The notes beneath the pieces are model-generated. The model saw only the letters and a program-made list of their open reading frames with translations. It was not told where the DNA came from and searched no databases. A program made the translations under genes and the position numbers. Of a stretch of DNA of 9,717 bases, positions 1 through 7,420 are shown piece by piece. The DNA comes from UBA1723 sp018066165 (GTDB lineage: Bacteria; Bacteroidota; Bacteroidia; Bacteroidales; Paludibacteraceae): positions 1 to 9,717 of the forward strand of contig JAGHRX010000248.1 of the NCBI GenBank assembly GCA_018066165.1, given 5' to 3'. Each line of letters starts with the position of its first letter. Position 1 is the first letter of the stretch.

Positions 1-2391
1 GATCATGGATGCTGCGATAGAAGTGTTGTAAGAGAAAGGCTCAATATCCCCGGTACCCTTCTTTACAAGTGTGTGGATTGACTTCTGCTCCTCGGCTGTA
101 GGCTCCGGCTTGCCAGCAGCGAAATTATCGCCAGTGAAGAACATACCCCAGAATTTCTTCAAGAATCTGTTGACACCGTCGATACCCTTAGTGTCCCAAG
201 GTTTTGACTGCTCAACAGGGCCAAGGAACATCTCGTATAGACGCAATGTATCAGCTCCATATTTGTCGACGATATCATCAGGGTTAACGACGTTGAACAT
301 AGACTTAGACATCTTCTCAACAGCCCAACCACAAACGTACTTGCCATCCTCAAGGATAAACTCAGCAGTCTCAAACTCAGGTCTCCAAGCCTTGAATGCC
401 TCAAGGTCTAGAATATCATTGTTTACAATATTCACGTCGACGTGGATAGGAGTAACGTCGTAATCCTTCTTCAAACCAAGAGATACGAAAGTGTTAGTAT
501 CCTTGATACGGTAAACGAAGTTAGAACGACCCTGGATCATACCCTGGTTGATTAGCTTGCGGAATGGTTCATCCTCGCAAACGACACCCATGTCGAACAA
601 GAACTTATTCCAGAAACGGCTATAGATCAAGTGACCTGTAGCGTGCTCTGTACCTCCAACGTACAAGTCAACGCTCTTCCAATACTGGTTAGCCTCCTTG
701 CTTACAAGAGCATTGTCGTTGTGTGGATCCATATATCTTAGGTAGTAAGCAGACGAACCAGCGAATCCAGGCATTGTGTTCAACTCGTATGGATCACCGT
801 CGGCTGTACACCAATTCTCTGCATGACCAAGAGGTGGCTCACCGCTTTCAGTAGGCTTGAAGTCAGAAACCTCAGGCAACTCAAGAGGAAGTTTGCTCTC
901 GTCAAGCATGTGTGGCATACCATCCTTGTAATAGACAGGGAATGGCTCACCCCAATATCTCTGACGTGAGAAGATAGCATCGCGTAGACGGTAGTTTACC
1001 TTAACCTCTCCGATACCTTTCTCCTTGATGTATTTTTTAGCTGTTTTCAAAGCCTCTTTAACAGTAAGACCGTTCAAGAAACCAGAATTCATCAGAATTC
1101 CCTCCTTTGCATCGAAACTCTCTTCAGAAACATCTGCTCCCTCGATTAGAGGAATGATAGGAAGATTGAAATGTTTAGCGAAAGCGTAGTCACGAGAATC
1201 GTGAGCAGGAACGGCCATGATAGCACCTGTACCGTAACCAGCTAGTACGTAGTCGCTGATATAGATAGGAATTTCCTTCTCTGTGATAGGATTGATAGCG
1301 TATGAACCAGAGAAGACGCCGCTTACACGACGGTCAGCAATACGCTCACGCTCTGTTCTGCGCTTAACCTGTGCAAGATAATCATCCACAGCAGCCTTCT
1401 GGTCTGCAGTTGTTACCTTTGCCACGTACTCACTCTCAGGAGCAAGCACCATGAATGTCACACCGTGGATAGTATCACAACGAGTAGTAAAGATTCTTAG
1501 TTTTAGATCCTGACCTTTAACGCAGAAGTCCATCTCTGCGCCTTCGCTGCGTCCGATCCAGTTTTTCTGAGTCTCCTTCAAAGCCTCAGACCAATCGATA
1601 TTGTCAAGACCATCAAGAAGACGCTGAGCGTAAGCCGAAACTCTCAAGCTCCACTGACGCATTACTCTCTGCTCAACAGGATAACCACCACGAACGCTGA
1701 CACCTTCGCTGATCTCGTCGTTGGCAAGCACACAACCAAGGGCAGGGCAGAAGTTAACCTTTGTGTCAGCAAGGTAAGCGATACGGTAAGTCAAAAGCAC
1801 CTGCTCCTTCTCCTTTGCTGAATATGACTTCCAATCTGCAGCTGAGAAGTTAACTGTGCAGTTGTTTGCGGCATTAACGTTAGCGTTGCCGTCTTTCTCA
1901 AACTTGGCGATTAGGTTTTCGATTGGAAGAGCCTTGTTGGCGTCATTGTCGTAGTAAGAGTTGAACATCTTGATGAAAGCCCACTGAGTCCACTTGTAGT
2001 AGTTAGGCTCACAAGTGCGGACCTCGCGGCTCCAGTCGAAGCAGAAGCCGATTTTGTCTAACTGCTCACGGTAGCGCGCGATGTTCTTTGCTGTAGTCAC
2101 AGCAGGATGCTGGCCAGTCTGGATAGCGTACTGTTCTGCAGGCAAACCGTAAGAGTCGTAGCCCATAGGGTGAAGTACGTTGAAACCCTGCTGACGCTTG
2201 TATCTTGCGAAAATATCAGATGCGATATAGCCAAGAGGGTGGCCTACGTGTAGACCTGCACCTGATGGATAAGGGAACATGTCAAGAACATAGAACTTCT
2301 TTTTGGAAGCGTCTTCCTTAACTTTATAAGTGGCATTTTCTACCCAATATTTCTGCCACTTCTTTTCAATTTCTGAAAATTTATAATCCAT
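1..2391 (-). CDS. leuS: Leucyl-tRNA synthetase LeuS, 3' end cut off by the window edge
   Basis: Class I aminoacyl-tRNA synthetase that charges tRNA-Leu in the cytoplasm. The frame is open for 797 codons to the window edge. Bacteroidota LeuRS proteins are around 940 residues as I recall, so roughly the last 15% (anticodon-binding and C-terminal domains) is missing. Visible motifs are the HIGH-type HVGH at residues 48-51, the editing-domain TTRCDT at 302-307, GTGAIMAVPAHDSRD at 387-401 with the editing aspartate, and KMSKS at 693-697. Two deviations stand out. An insertion of about 45 residues lies at about 149-205 relative to the E. coli enzyme. In the zinc-binding knob (about 215-240) C215 and C220 remain, but the second cysteine pair reads VSVRGG. 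The start is firm because an in-frame TGA lies 9 bases upstream. The gene has its own promoter and is separated from the gld genes by a terminator. Confidence 0.97.
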   Translation of the reverse strand, partial: MDYKFSEIEKKWQKYWVENATYKVKEDASKKKFYVLDMFPYPSGAGLHVGHPLGYIASDIFARYKRQQGFNVLHPMGYDSYGLPAEQYAIQTGQHPAVTTAKNIARYREQLDKIGFCFDWSREVRTCEPNYYKWTQWAFIKMFNSYYDNDANKALPIENLIAKFEKDGNANVNAANNCTVNFSAADWKSYSAKEKEQVLLTYRIAYLADTKVNFCPALGCVLANDEISEGVSVRGGYPVEQRVMRQWSLRVSAYAQRLLDGLDNIDWSEALKETQKNWIGRSEGAEMDFCVKGQDLKLRIFTTRCDTIHGVTFMVLAPESEYVAKVTTADQKAAVDDYLAQVKRRTERERIADRRVSGVFSGSYAINPITEKEIPIYISDYVLAGYGTGAIMAVPAHDSRDYAFAKHFNLPIIPLIEGADVSEESFDAKEGILMNSGFLNGLTVKEALKTAKKYIKEKGIGEVKVNYRLRDAIFSRQRYWGEPFPVYYKDGMPHMLDESKLPLELPEVSDFKPTESGEPPLGHAENWCTADGDPYELNTMPGFAGSSAYYLRYMDPHNDNALVSKEANQYWKSVDLYVGGTEHATGHLIYSRFWNKFLFDMGVVCEDEPFRKLINQGMIQGRSNFVYRIKDTNTFVSLGLKKDYDVTPIHVDVNIVNNDILDLEAFKAWRPEFETAEFILEDGKYVCGWAVEKMSKSMFNVVNPDDIVDKYGADTLRLYEMFLGPVEQSKPWDTKGIDGVNRFLKKFWGMFFTGDNFAAGKPEPTAEEQKSIHTLVKKGTGDIEPFSYNTSIAASMI

Positions 2392-2442
2392 TGTGTTTCA
2401 AATTTCTTTCTCTTCTAAGAATGTCCGAAAAGCAGACGAATG

Positions 2443-2473
2443 CAAAGGTAGTAAAAAATGAAGAGAGTATAAA
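2443..2473 (-). promoter_or_regulatory. Predicted leuS promoter (Bacteroidota -33/-7 type)
   Basis: On the minus strand TACCTTTG (2450-2443) is a perfect match to the Bacteroidota -7 consensus TAnnTTTG. Nineteen bases upstream is TTTA (2473-2470), one mismatch from the -33 TTTG. Transcription would begin near 2436, giving a leader of about 45 bases before the leuS ATG at 2391. The -33 element lies directly against the T-tract of the preceding terminator. Confidence 0.65.
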
Positions 2474-2474
2474 T

Positions 2475-2505
2475 AAAAAAAGGCATCGCATTTTACTGCG
2501 ATGCC
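2475..2505 (-). terminator. Intrinsic terminator of the gld/por cluster
   Basis: A perfect 9-bp stem GGCATCGCA/TGCGATGCC (arms 2497-2505 and 2482-2490) has a 6-base loop. On the minus strand it is followed by seven T (2481-2475). It begins 25 bases after the gldN stop codon and nothing else intervenes, so it should end the porP-gldKLMN transcript. On the plus strand the hairpin is followed by AATTTTCG, a much weaker tract, and no plus-strand gene needs it. Confidence 0.9.
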
Positions 2506-2529
2506 AATTTTCGTTATGAAAGTCTTTTC

Positions 2530-3411
2530 TTAATACTCCCACAAGTCTGTCTCGAAGTTAATCAAGCGAGTTTTAACCAACTCCTGCTCCTTCTTAACAT
2601 CCTCAAGTGTTACGTTGTACTCTAGCAAAGATCTGTTCTGAATGTTAGACTCTTTGTAGATGTAGCTAGAAAATCTTCTCTTCATGAACAAGTCGTCGAA
2701 CGAAGGTCTTGCTCCATTATTCTTATCAGTGATAAGAACCTCTGTCTGTGACAAGAAAGGACGAAGTGTCTCGAAAGGAATCCAGAATAGAGGCAATGTC
2801 TCTAGACCAGTATCTCCTTCTCTCTGCATCACTGGGCAGAAACCGATGATACGGCAATTGAAAGTAGACGAAATTCTATCGAAATACCATACCTCCTTGC
2901 AGAAGTACTTGATGATATCACGGTTAGGAACGTCTGAGTCATCAATTACATAGATTGTATCATTAGTGATAGAGTCAAGCTTTGTCTCGTAAGGCAACGC
3001 GAACTTATCCATCAAATCGCGGAATTTAACTGTGTGCTGGTCGTCGAAGTGCTCGTACTCCTCAGCATAGTCGTAAACCTTGATCTTGCCATCCTGAACC
3101 AATCTAAACATTAGAGCAAAGAAACTTGTTCTATTGTCTGCTGGCATTTCAGGGTAGTATAGAGGAAAGTTCATTTTCTCACGAAGGTCGATAATTCTAT
3201 AGACAACCTTTTGCCAATAGATATCATCAGCACGTGGGTTTAGCATTTCAATAGGTTCAAGACCTTCTTTTGGACCACTTGTTGGCAAGTTAGTCTGCAA
3301 CTCCTCAGAAATGTTACCAGCTTCATCAAAGAAAGACTGATCCTGAGCATTTGCAAGGTTTGCTACAGCAAGCAAACAAGCAGTTAAAAACAACTTAAAA
3401 CTTTTTTTCAT
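2530..3411 (-). CDS. gldN: T9SS periplasmic ring protein GldN/PorN
   Basis: This 293-residue protein has a Sec signal peptide (charged MKKS, hydrophobic core at about 6-21, likely cleavage after ANA at residue 22), so the mature protein is periplasmic. In the known T9SS, GldN/PorN forms the ring under the outer membrane with the lipoprotein GldK/PorK and contacts the end of GldM/PorM. Family signatures are visible: YWQKVVYRIIDLREKMNFPL (65-84), the stretch EVWYFDRISS..GFCPV (173-194), PLFWIPFETLRPFL (207-220), FMKRRFSSYIYKESNIQNR (242-260) and the C-terminal NFETDLWEY. Length is usual for the family. It lies 27 bases after gldM and is the last gene before the terminator, which fits the P. gingivalis order porP-K-L-M-N. 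There is no lipobox. Family assignment is secure; ring function is by homology. Confidence 0.95.
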   Translation of the reverse strand: MKKSFKLFLTACLLAVANLANAQDQSFFDEAGNISEELQTNLPTSGPKEGLEPIEMLNPRADDIYWQKVVYRIIDLREKMNFPLYYPEMPADNRTSFFALMFRLVQDGKIKVYDYAEEYEHFDDQHTVKFRDLMDKFALPYETKLDSITNDTIYVIDDSDVPNRDIIKYFCKEVWYFDRISSTFNCRIIGFCPVMQREGDTGLETLPLFWIPFETLRPFLSQTEVLITDKNNGARPSFDDLFMKRRFSSYIYKESNIQNRSLLEYNVTLEDVKKEQELVKTRLINFETDLWEY

Positions 3412-3438
3412 GACTTAAACCTTTTTCAGTTTTTAAGA

Positions 3439-5022
3439 TTACTTAAGTGCAATTTCGACTGGTGAAAGTATACGCTTGATCTTATCTGGACCAGTTGCGT
3501 TTACATCAGACAAGTAGATAGTCTTACCCTTAACCAACTTCTTGAATACAGCTTTCTGCTTCTCAGTGATCTTAGAACCCTGAGCTGGCTCTACAATTGT
3601 ATTACCCATTGAGTCTGTTGACTTGATTGAGAATGAAAGCACTGTATACTTAACGTTCAAGTCTGCATCAGGCAACTCGGCTACAACCTCATCAGCAGCG
3701 TTAAGATCTCTCTTATCGATCTTACCTACATAGAATCTACCAGAGTTGTTGTACTTCAACATTGCAGCTGGCTGAGGAAGCTTCTTAACACGGAAAGAAT
3801 GCTTAGCCATGTGAGTTGACTTACCACCGATGTTAGCGCTAACGTTGATATCACAGTTTACACCGACCTTCTGAGGGATAACGTTCCATCCCTTAGGAGT
3901 CTTTGTGATGTTTGCGTTAGAAACAGAGATGCTTACATCACCTGCGTTAACACCTGGAACTGATACAGAGATAGGGTTGCTGAAACCTGCGTAAAGCACG
4001 TTCATCATATCTGCTGATACTGTAGCTGTAGGCTCACCAACAACGTACTCAGTCTCGAATGGATAAGAAATCTCCTCACCATTAGGCTTCTTCATCTTGA
4101 TGTTACCTTTGTACTTCTGCTTACCAAGATTAGTTGCAGTAAACTCGTAGATGTCCTTCTCCAATGGCTTGCCATTGATTTCGATAACTGGATCCTTAGT
4201 TGAGTCAGTTGCAGCCAACACGATCTTAGCACGATACTTGTTACCTCTCAAGACGTAAGACTCGTCTGCGATTGCAAGAGCCTGGATCTTGTTTACACGG
4301 AAGTCACCGGCATCAAGCTGGTTGATGATGTGGTTCAAACACTCAGCCTCTGTGTTACGTACGTCGTTCTGAAGCTTTGTTACAGTAGCCAATACTGCGA
4401 TAGCTGGCTGATCCTCCAACAACTGCTTCTCCCAAGAGTAAGTTGCACCCTCAATCTTCTTGTCTGGAGTGTCGAATGTCTCCTTGAAAGAATTAGCCTT
4501 GATAGTATCAACTACACCTACAGAAACCATTCTCTGAGCGAACTGGCTGTAAGCGTTAAGCTTCTCCTTCATTGTAAGACCCCAGTTCTTCTTGTCAGGA
4601 TCCTTAGCACGATCTGACTTACCTTCCAAAAGCTCACTAGCGATGTTAAGGTCACCAGCGTTCTTGATTGTCCAGTTCTCCTTGTCAGCCTCCTCACCGT
4701 CAACAAGCGAAACCAAAGTGTGCTTGAATTCGTCAAGATACTGATATAGGTCGTTAGACTCCTTAACCAATGAATCTACATATGGCTCCATTGGCTTAGC
4801 CTTAACAGGATTCTGATCCTTTAGAGATCCAAACTTGTACTCCAAGTTTGCATTGTTACCCTGAGCGATCTGTACGCTCTTCGTCATTGATTCGTAGATC
4901 GAAGTGTATCCGTTCAAAATCTGCGCAGACACGTTAAGTGCAAGCATGGCAGTTAGCACGAGGTACATCATGGCGATCATCTTCTGTCTCGGGGTTTCCG
5001 GACAGTTCGTAGCTCCACTCAT
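3439..5022 (-). CDS. gldM: T9SS motor protein GldM/PorM
   Basis: This 527-residue protein is anchored by one N-terminal membrane helix (about 15-33, after the short cytoplasmic MSGATNCPETPRQKM). In the known system this helix sits within the GldL helices and the dimer spans the periplasm to drive GldK/GldN. The rest fits the four-domain architecture by sequence texture: a helical part (about 40-240), then three beta-rich parts (about 245-330, 333-415 and 416-527), with the family motif FRVKKLPQPAA at 410-420. These boundaries are my estimates. There is no cleavable signal peptide, as expected: the charged PRQK precedes the helix and no cleavage motif follows. gldL ends 44 bases upstream and gldN starts 27 bases downstream, so co-transcription is very likely. 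No truncation or frameshift was seen. Confidence 0.96.
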   Translation of the reverse strand: MSGATNCPETPRQKMIAMMYLVLTAMLALNVSAQILNGYTSIYESMTKSVQIAQGNNANLEYKFGSLKDQNPVKAKPMEPYVDSLVKESNDLYQYLDEFKHTLVSLVDGEEADKENWTIKNAGDLNIASELLEGKSDRAKDPDKKNWGLTMKEKLNAYSQFAQRMVSVGVVDTIKANSFKETFDTPDKKIEGATYSWEKQLLEDQPAIAVLATVTKLQNDVRNTEAECLNHIINQLDAGDFRVNKIQALAIADESYVLRGNKYRAKIVLAATDSTKDPVIEINGKPLEKDIYEFTATNLGKQKYKGNIKMKKPNGEEISYPFETEYVVGEPTATVSADMMNVLYAGFSNPISVSVPGVNAGDVSISVSNANITKTPKGWNVIPQKVGVNCDINVSANIGGKSTHMAKHSFRVKKLPQPAAMLKYNNSGRFYVGKIDKRDLNAADEVVAELPDADLNVKYTVLSFSIKSTDSMGNTIVEPAQGSKITEKQKAVFKKLVKGKTIYLSDVNATGPDKIKRILSPVEIALK

Positions 5023-5038
5023 AGATTAATACCTAAAG

Positions 5039-5054
5039 ATTAGTTTTCACTAAT
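5039..5054 (-). repeat. Small inverted repeat between gldL and gldM
   Basis: The minus-strand transcript would read AUUAGU-GAAA-ACUAAU, a perfect 6-bp stem closed by a GAAA (GNRA-type) tetraloop. It lies in the 44-base gap after the gldL stop and 17 bases before the gldM start. No U-tract follows, so it is not a normal intrinsic terminator. The stem is short and AT-rich in an AT-rich gap, so it may be chance. Confidence 0.35.
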
Positions 5055-5066
5055 TTCGTTTAACAA

Positions 5067-5918
5067 TTAACCACGGATAGTCATGGCGTTCAACATGTTG
5101 CCGTAAACAGTGTTAAGGCTCTTCATCTGCTGTGCAAGCTTCTCGATCTCAGACTTGTAAGCCTCAGCTGAAGATGCAGATGAGTTGATTGAACCAGCAA
5201 CTGTCTTAAGAGCTGTAGTTACAAGAGACATAGCCTCACCCTGCTCGTTAGCAGTCTTAGCCTGGATCTCGAACATGCTGTTGATGCTTGAGATGTTCTT
5301 GTTGATACCGTTCATCTGATCAGCGAAGTTCTTAGAACCAGAAGATGCGCTGCTGATGCTAGCCTCGATATCCTTGTAAGAGTTAACCAAAGAATCAGAT
5401 GAGTCCTTTAGGTTAGCCTGAGATGCTGCGAAAGCACCTGCAGCCTGAGATGCTGCGTTTACATTTGAGATATATGAGCTTGATACGTTAGCTGCCTCTG
5501 AAAGGTTAGCCAACTGAGAAGCTGTGTTACCCAACTTAGAAACACCCTCAGAAAGGTTCTTCAACTGCTCCTCAACTAGTGCCTTAGTGTCAACTGTAGG
5601 GATAGAAAGCTCCTTTGAGTTGTTGTCTGCACCTGCTGCAACGATACCGTGAGCAGAAGCTCCCTCTGCACTTTCCTCTTCGTTGTCTAGCTCAGGCCAT
5701 ACCAACTCCCAGTGGTAATCCTTGTGAGGCTTATCGAAGATACCGATAGCAAACAAGATAGCCTCTGTAGCCATACCAACTGTAAGCATGACTCCAGCAC
5801 CTGGCCAGTGCATGATTTTGAACAACGCTCCAACGATTACGACTGATGCTCCTAGTGAGTAAGCAACACCTGTAGCTCTTTTACCTGCAGGTGACTGCAT
5901 AATTTCTACAATACCCAT
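5067..5918 (-). CDS. gldL: T9SS motor protein GldL/PorL
   Basis: This 283-residue inner-membrane protein has two N-terminal helices (about 16-34 and 42-61) and a long Ser/Ala-rich, helix-forming cytoplasmic part (about 100-283) ending in YGNMLNAMTIRG. In the known T9SS, GldL forms a pentamer around two GldM helices and couples proton flow to mechanical work. Residues matching those I recall as important in Flavobacterium johnsoniae GldL (Y13, K27, H30, E49) are present as Y20, K34, H37 (in FKIMHWPGAG) and E52 (in MATEAILFAIG). The position matching E59 there is D62 here, a conservative change. The hydrophobic block is followed by DYHWELVWPEL, also a family feature. The gene lies 55 bases after gldK and 44 before gldM. 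Confidence 0.96.
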   Translation of the reverse strand: MGIVEIMQSPAGKRATGVAYSLGASVVIVGALFKIMHWPGAGVMLTVGMATEAILFAIGIFDKPHKDYHWELVWPELDNEEESAEGASAHGIVAAGADNNSKELSIPTVDTKALVEEQLKNLSEGVSKLGNTASQLANLSEAANVSSSYISNVNAASQAAGAFAASQANLKDSSDSLVNSYKDIEASISSASSGSKNFADQMNGINKNISSINSMFEIQAKTANEQGEAMSLVTTALKTVAGSINSSASSAEAYKSEIEKLAQQMKSLNTVYGNMLNAMTIRG

Positions 5919-5973
5919 TTTTCGAATATTAATTTAAGATTGTTAATAATTACGTTTTTATGTTTTTTTTAGA

Positions 5974-7383
5974 TTAATCCATTCCAATGTAGCTTCTTAC
6001 ACAACGGAAACCTAGGAATGATCTGTTCTCTGTCTGGTACTCGTATGTACGCATACCACACTGCAAGAAGATGCTGACATCCTTCCAGCCACCACCCTTG
6101 ATGACTTTTCTACGCAATACATCTGGATCGCTTGACTTGGCGTTGTACTCGTAGTTAGGGTTCATATCGTGTACGAATGAATAGTTTGACTCGTGGTATG
6201 CAGTTGATGTCCACTCTGCAACGTTACCAGCCATATCATACAAACCGAAATCGTTTGGTGGGTATGAAGCTACACGAGATGTGATTAGATAACCGTCGTC
6301 TGTATAGTTACCGCGCTGTGGCTTAAAGTTTGCCAAGAAACATCCCTTAGCTGTACGTACGTAGTAACCTCCCCAAGGGTACATAGACAAGTCTTTGCCT
6401 CCACGTGCTGCGTACTCCCACTCTGCCTCAGTTGGTAGACGGTAGTCCTGAACACGGACACCACCGTTTGCAATCTGATATGCGTTGAACAAGTTTGTAC
6501 GCCAGTGACAGAATGCCTGTGCCTGCTCCCAAGAAACACCGACTACTGGGTATTCACCGTAACCTGGGTGAGCGAAATACAACTTCATGTATGGCTCGTT
6601 GTAAGCGTAAGTAAAGTCACGAATCCAGCAAAGTGTATCAGGATAGATGTTCACACGCTTCTTTGAAATGAAGTCTGAACGCTTCTTCAACTCCTTGTAG
6701 ATTGTCTTGTTGATGATGTGACCCTGCTCGTTGTAGTAAGAAGTATCCTTACGGATCATAACATCAGCACTATCCTTAGTTACACCAAGACCCTCAATGC
6801 TTCTGTTATAAGAACCACGCATAACGTCGAACTTGTTCTCCTTCTTTGCAGCCTGAACATAGTCAACCCAAGAATACTGGTATGACAAAATCATAGCGTT
6901 CAACTGTGGGAAGATGTCGATGTCGTCCTCACCCATGTAGAACATACTATCGATAGCAATCTGTTGATCTTCATTAGGCTTTTCCCAAGGAATTTCCTTC
7001 TTCCAGTTTAGAACTGGCTTCTTTAGCTCGTTACCCTTTTTGTCCTGAGTGATCTTGTACTCCTCGTCAACCAAAGACAACTTCTCGCGTGCGATAGAGT
7101 CACGTACCCAATGTACGAATTGACGGTACTCTCCATTTGTAATCTCTGTCTCATCCATCCAAAACGCGTCGACAGAAACTGTCTTTGACTGAGATGTCAT
7201 CGCCCAGTTTGCGTCCTGGTCGTTCTGACCAATGGTAAAGGATCCGCGCTTAATGTAAAGCATACCATAAGGAGACGGCTCTTTCCATGATTTTGAATAA
7301 ACACCGACCAACTCGCCTCCTCCGTCTCCGGAACAGCTGCCGAGTAGCAATGCAATCACTGGTAAAATTAACAGCTTTTTCAT
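5974..7383 (-). CDS. gldK: T9SS ring lipoprotein GldK/PorK (FGE-sulfatase fold)
   Basis: This 469-residue lipoprotein has a signal peptide with lipobox LGSC, so C17 is the predicted lipidated residue, followed by SGDGGGE. In the known system GldK/PorK pairs with GldN/PorN in the ring at the inner face of the outer membrane. The fold is that of the formylglycine-generating enzyme family: GSFTIG (47-52), MDETEITNGEYRQF (76-89), GVSWEQAQAFCHW (282-294), YRLPTEAEWEYAARGG (314-329), PPNDFGLYDMAGNVAEW (375-391), GGGW (430-433) and GFRCVR (458-463). About 180 residues (about 95-275) interrupt the fold between the second and third motifs; a long insertion here is, as I recall, normal for GldK. The region where true FGE enzymes carry a two-cysteine catalytic site has only C442, so a structural role is more likely than catalysis. 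It lies 37 bases after porP. Confidence 0.95.
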   Translation of the reverse strand: MKKLLILPVIALLLGSCSGDGGGELVGVYSKSWKEPSPYGMLYIKRGSFTIGQNDQDANWAMTSQSKTVSVDAFWMDETEITNGEYRQFVHWVRDSIAREKLSLVDEEYKITQDKKGNELKKPVLNWKKEIPWEKPNEDQQIAIDSMFYMGEDDIDIFPQLNAMILSYQYSWVDYVQAAKKENKFDVMRGSYNRSIEGLGVTKDSADVMIRKDTSYYNEQGHIINKTIYKELKKRSDFISKKRVNIYPDTLCWIRDFTYAYNEPYMKLYFAHPGYGEYPVVGVSWEQAQAFCHWRTNLFNAYQIANGGVRVQDYRLPTEAEWEYAARGGKDLSMYPWGGYYVRTAKGCFLANFKPQRGNYTDDGYLITSRVASYPPNDFGLYDMAGNVAEWTSTAYHESNYSFVHDMNPNYEYNAKSSDPDVLRRKVIKGGGWKDVSIFLQCGMRTYEYQTENRSFLGFRCVRSYIGMD

Positions 7384-7408
7384 GATATTTGAATTACTAA
7401 TTTTATTT

Positions 7409-7416
7409 CAAATTTA
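7409..7416 (-). promoter_or_regulatory. Possible internal -7 box before gldK
   Basis: TAAATTTG on the minus strand matches the Bacteroidota -7 consensus TAnnTTTG. It would start transcription near 7403, about 20 bases before the gldK ATG. No TTG or TTTG lies at the proper distance upstream and the gap is AT-rich, so this may be chance. Confidence 0.25.
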
Positions 7417-7420
7417 TTGT

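Noticed and set aside
71..463. Open frames antisense to or within leuS (71-463 plus, 159-404 minus, 780-980 minus)
   Set aside because: They lie fully inside leuS in other frames, their translations are Ser/Leu-rich without motifs, and leuS is intact through its catalytic motifs.
2684..4617. Plus-strand frames at 2684-2953 and 4330-4617, opposite gldN and gldM
   Set aside because: No recognisable domains, no promoter, and complete overlap with conserved genes on the other strand.
6285..6539. Minus-strand 84-codon frame within gldK
   Set aside because: Overlaps the conserved FGE-fold motifs of gldK in another frame; Arg/Thr/Ser-rich translation without any motif.
5974..7383. GldK as an active formylglycine-generating or other SUMF1-type enzyme
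   Set aside because: The fold matches, but the two-cysteine catalytic arrangement is not seen (only C442 in that region), and the lipobox plus cluster context identify the structural T9SS protein.
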